Assembly: GCA_020435185.1 (NCBI GenBank)
Contig: JAGRAA010000065.1
Location: forward strand, 1 to 8,498
Reading direction: 5' to 3'
Length of the DNA stretch: 8,498 bases
Source of the DNA: Bdellovibrionales bacterium
GTDB lineage: Bacteria > Bdellovibrionota > Bdellovibrionia > Bdellovibrionales > UBA1609
Below the pieces are notes generated by a model. The model was not told where the DNA came from. It was given only the letters and a program-made list of their open reading frames with translations, and did no database searches. Position numbers and translations under genes: made by a program. This document shows, one piece after another, positions 6,831-8,498 of this stretch (positions are counted from its first letter, which is position 1; every line of letters starts with the position of its first letter).

Positions 6831-6914
6831 ACCTCTCGTCAATTGCTGCAATAAGAATCTAAATAGGTGAAAAAGACCAAAGATTTTATATCGAACACCA
6901 TAAAGGATAGAATA

Positions 6915-7142
6915 GTGACCGAATCAGAAGTAGAAAATCGTTTAAAACAAGCTTTCCCCGATTGCGACGCCGTCATTCAAGATTTAACCGGCGGAGGAAG
7001 CAATTTTGAAGTTAGGATTGCTAGTGAAGTCTTTTCTGGCATGAATCGCGTGAAACAACACCAAGCCGTGATGAAGGTATTTGACCCAGAATTAAAATCA
7101 GGAGAAATTCACGCTCTCTCTATAAAAACTTTAACAAAGTAG
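6915..7142 (+). CDS. bolA: BolA family protein
   Basis: BolA-family proteins partner monothiol glutaredoxins in [2Fe-2S] cluster trafficking and iron sensing; some also act as DNA-binding regulators. From GTG at 6915 the protein is 75 residues, near the usual length of short BolA/IbaG members. Visible family features are QDLTGGGSNFEVRI, the conserved His in VKQHQAV (a cluster-ligand candidate) and the C-terminal GEIHALSIKTLTK. I chose this GTG because AAAGGA (6902-6907) lies seven bases upstream and the frame then begins right at the conserved domain. An earlier in-frame GTG at 6867 would add 16 residues unlike the family and has no clear ribosome site. The glutaredoxin gene starts 25 bp downstream, supporting a shared transcript from the promoter at 6802-6830. 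Family assignment is secure; the subclass is not. Confidence 0.92.
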   Translation: MTESEVENRLKQAFPDCDAVIQDLTGGGSNFEVRIASEVFSGMNRVKQHQAVMKVFDPELKSGEIHALSIKTLTK

Positions 7143-7167
7143 TAAAGGTACCAAGAAAGGATTTTCC

Positions 7168-7476
7168 ATGAGCACTCAAAATCGTATTGAAGAGATTCTT
7201 AAATCAGATAACGTCGTCCTGTTTATGAAGGGAACCCCTCAATTTCCACAATGTGGCTTTTCCGCTCGAGCCGTTGCAATTTTAAACGAAATCAATGTTC
7301 CCTTTTCGTCTTTCAATGTTTTAGAAGACGAAGAAATTAGACAGGGAATTAAAGAGTACGGTCAATGGCCTACTATTCCTCAGCTTTATGTAAATACCGA
7401 GTTATTGGGTGGTAGCGACATTATGATGGAAATGTTCGAATCAGGCGAACTTCAAAAAGCAATACAACCTAAATAA
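7168..7476 (+). CDS. grxD: Monothiol glutaredoxin, Grx4 type
   Basis: CGFS glutaredoxins bind a [2Fe-2S] cluster between two monomers, or with a BolA partner, and pass it on to target proteins in the cytoplasm. The 102-residue single-domain protein is standard length. It has FMKGTPQFPQCGFS with C29-S32 as the active-site CGFS and K21 as glutathione contact, the cis-Pro segment WPTIPQLYV (67-75), and GGSDI (81-85), which binds glutathione. ATG at 7168 is preceded by AAAGGA (7156-7161) with six bases of spacing. It follows bolA by 25 bp, and the pairing of these two families is a well-known genomic association. All functional residues are present. Grx4/GrxD is the common name for this class. 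Confidence 0.96.
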   Translation: MSTQNRIEEILKSDNVVLFMKGTPQFPQCGFSARAVAILNEINVPFSSFNVLEDEEIRQGIKEYGQWPTIPQLYVNTELLGGSDIMMEMFESGELQKAIQPK

Positions 7477-7477
7477 T

Positions 7478-7648
7478 ATGTCCATAACAAATAGAATCGT
7501 CCGCTGGTTATCAGGAGTTATTTTATTGTCATGGGGAATCGCTGGAGGTCCACTATGGACCTTTGGTGGAATTTACCTGTTATTTACTGGATCTTGGGCC
7601 TATTGCCCTTTAGAGCACCTCCTTAAAAAGTCAAAATCACAAAATTAA
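7478..7648 (+). CDS. Small DUF2892-like membrane protein
   Basis: This 56-residue frame starts with ATG one base after the glutaredoxin stop (TAA-T-ATG), so translational coupling is likely; there is no strong ribosome site of its own. It has two hydrophobic segments, about residues 8-23 (VRWLSGVILLSWGIAG) and 26-41 (LWTFGGIYLLFTGSWA), then CPLEHLLKK and a polar tail. The arrangement of an N-terminal NRIVRW, two short helices with Gly-rich turns, and a CPL motif at the end of helix two resembles the DUF2892 / YgaP-type transmembrane domain, often found near rhodanese or sulfur-related proteins. Placement after BolA and Grx suggests a link to thiol or iron-sulfur physiology, but that is inference. 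No enzymatic residues are evident beyond C43. Confidence 0.75.
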   Translation: MSITNRIVRWLSGVILLSWGIAGGPLWTFGGIYLLFTGSWAYCPLEHLLKKSKSQN

Positions 7649-7696
7649 CTCCCCCTCTCACTAATTAAATTTTAAGCAATATCCGATAGTTAACTT

Positions 7697-8065
7697 ATGA
7701 AAATACTATTGGCCGAAGATGATTCGAATATCGCCGCCATTGCAAAGATGGTTTTAGAAAAAATTGGTGGCCACCAAGTCACCCATGTAGCAAATGGCCA
7801 ACTTGCGGTGGAGCAGTCTCAAGCCGAAAAATTCGATTTAATTCTTCTCGACGAGATGATGCCTAAGTTAAATGGCCTCGGAGCTTTTAATAAAATCAAG
7901 GAGCTCGATAATAACCATCCTCCTGTCATCTTTCTAAGTGCAAAAAGTCAAAATGATGAAATCGACAAACTAAAACTCGCCGGAATAGGATTTATTGGTA
8001 AACCTTTTGACCCCAATCAACTCTGCCAAATGATTGATCAACTTTTACAGAAAAGAGGATCATGA
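7697..8065 (+). CDS. Single-domain response regulator (CheY-like)
   Basis: A 122-residue receiver domain with no output domain. The acidic pocket is E7, D8 and D9 (LLAEDDS), the phospho-acceptor is D52 (ILLDEMMP), the switch Ser is S81 (IFLSAK) and the conserved lysine is K102 in GKPF. The residue at the aromatic switch position appears to be F99. It should be phosphorylated by a histidine kinase and act through protein contacts, either on a motor-like target or as a relay. The ATG at 7697 lacks a clear Shine-Dalgarno sequence; the 48-bp gap after the DUF2892 gene holds AT-rich DNA with no obvious promoter. The stop overlaps the next gene's start by ATGA, so the sensor is its likely partner. 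Family call secure, target unknown. Confidence 0.94.
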   Translation: MKILLAEDDSNIAAIAKMVLEKIGGHQVTHVANGQLAVEQSQAEKFDLILLDEMMPKLNGLGAFNKIKELDNNHPPVIFLSAKSQNDEIDKLKLAGIGFIGKPFDPNQLCQMIDQLLQKRGS

Positions 8066-8498
8066 GCAGCATTAAGGTTCGTTTCGTTTTAATAAATTCA
8101 ATTTTAATTCTGTTTGTCTTTGTATTCAGCTATCTTCTTGTTGATAACTACACAAGATACCTTCACTCAAAAAATAGACATTTACTCAGTTACGAAATTC
8201 ACAGCCTCATTACATCAAATAAACCTCAAGAGGAAATCAACAAAAAGATTTCAACCTATTTACTAGAAATTGAAAATCCTAATCGATTAAACTTATTAAG
8301 AAAATATCTCAAAGATCAAAGCTATAAAAATACCATTATTAAAAATGAATTCGAATTTAGAAAATTCCTTATAAATAAGGTTGATTATTTTCAATCTAAA
8401 GTAAATTATTTTCTAATTTTTCTAATTCTAAACCTTCTACTCATCCCAATAATCTCTATACTTTTTGTTAACTTTACGGTCTTTAAAGAACTTAAAGT
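8062..8498 (+). CDS. Two-pass membrane sensor, N-terminal part (probable histidine kinase)
   Basis: The frame starts with ATG inside the response regulator stop (ATGA overlap), preceded by AGAGG (8054-8058), and is open to the window end, giving 145 residues of an incomplete protein. It begins SSIKVRF, has a hydrophobic segment at about 8-27, a polar, Lys/Asn-rich region of about 87 residues (28-114) likely outside the membrane, and a second hydrophobic segment (about 115-138) followed by NFTVFKELK, which looks like the start of a HAMP or linker helix. This topology plus coupling to a receiver gene suggests a sensor histidine kinase. The catalytic domains would lie beyond the edge, so a chemoreceptor or cyclase is not excluded. 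The extracytoplasmic domain resembles no family I recognise. Confidence 0.75.
   Translation, partial: MSSIKVRFVLINSILILFVFVFSYLLVDNYTRYLHSKNRHLLSYEIHSLITSNKPQEEINKKISTYLLEIENPNRLNLLRKYLKDQSYKNTIIKNEFEFRKFLINKVDYFQSKVNYFLIFLILNLLLIPIISILFVNFTVFKELK

Noticed and set aside
6867..6914. Longer BolA N-terminus from GTG at 6867
   Set aside because: There is no clear ribosome site, the 16 extra residues are unlike the family, and a well-spaced AAAGGA favours GTG at 6915.
7641..7675. AT-rich inverted repeat after the DUF2892-like gene
   Set aside because: AAAATTAA and TTAAATTTT pair only with a bulge, contain no G-C pairs and no proper T tract follows, so a terminator is not supported.
1..8498. CRISPR arrays, tRNA or rRNA genes, insertion sequences, prophage genes
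   Set aside because: No spaced direct repeats, cloverleaf-like segments, transposase genes or terminal inverted repeats with target duplications were seen; the lone HNH gene has no terminase or capsid neighbours.

Overview
The window is AT-rich, densely coded bacterial chromosome with ten protein genes in four transcription blocks. The mix of genes (mitochondrial-type aconitase, alpha carbonic anhydrase lipoprotein, CGFS glutaredoxin with BolA, and a complete topoisomerase VI pair) suggests a Gram-negative bacterium, possibly of the Bdellovibrio/Bacteriovorax group. That placement is inference from gene content and base composition; there is no rRNA or other marker gene here.

Layout. At the left edge, positions 1-20 form a perfect inverted repeat beyond the 3' end of a leftward aconitase gene (38-2299). 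A 213-bp divergent spacer separates it from a rightward alpha carbonic anhydrase gene (2513-3346). That gene converges on a leftward block, and a strong hairpin terminator (3362-3401) overlaps the last codons of the block's final gene. The block reads, in order of transcription, HNH endonuclease (6528-6815), topoisomerase VI subunit B (4552-6414) and topoisomerase VI subunit A (3373-4536). A rightward block then begins from a good sigma70-type promoter lying across the HNH start codon: bolA (6915-7142), monothiol glutaredoxin (7168-7476), a 56-residue DUF2892-type membrane protein beginning one base after the glutaredoxin stop (7478-7648), a single-domain response regulator (7697-8065) and, overlapping it by ATGA, a two-pass membrane sensor that runs off the right edge (8062-8498).

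How the genes work together. BolA and Grx4-type glutaredoxins form [2Fe-2S]-bridged complexes in iron-sulfur trafficking, so their adjacency makes a functional pair. The response regulator and sensor look like a two-component pair. TopoVI-B and TopoVI-A together make an ATP-dependent type IIB topoisomerase, an enzyme typical of archaea and plants and sporadic in bacteria.

The most unusual feature is the end of the TopoVI-B subunit. After the normal GHKL, H2TH and transducer regions it carries an acidic stretch and then a 52-residue lysine/alanine/threonine/serine tail with KK about every five residues, like the basic tails of histone H1-like bacterial proteins. TopoVI-A also has an altered toprim DxD region (DLDAYT). 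These two points, with the neighbouring HNH nuclease, are the best candidates for undescribed biology in the window.
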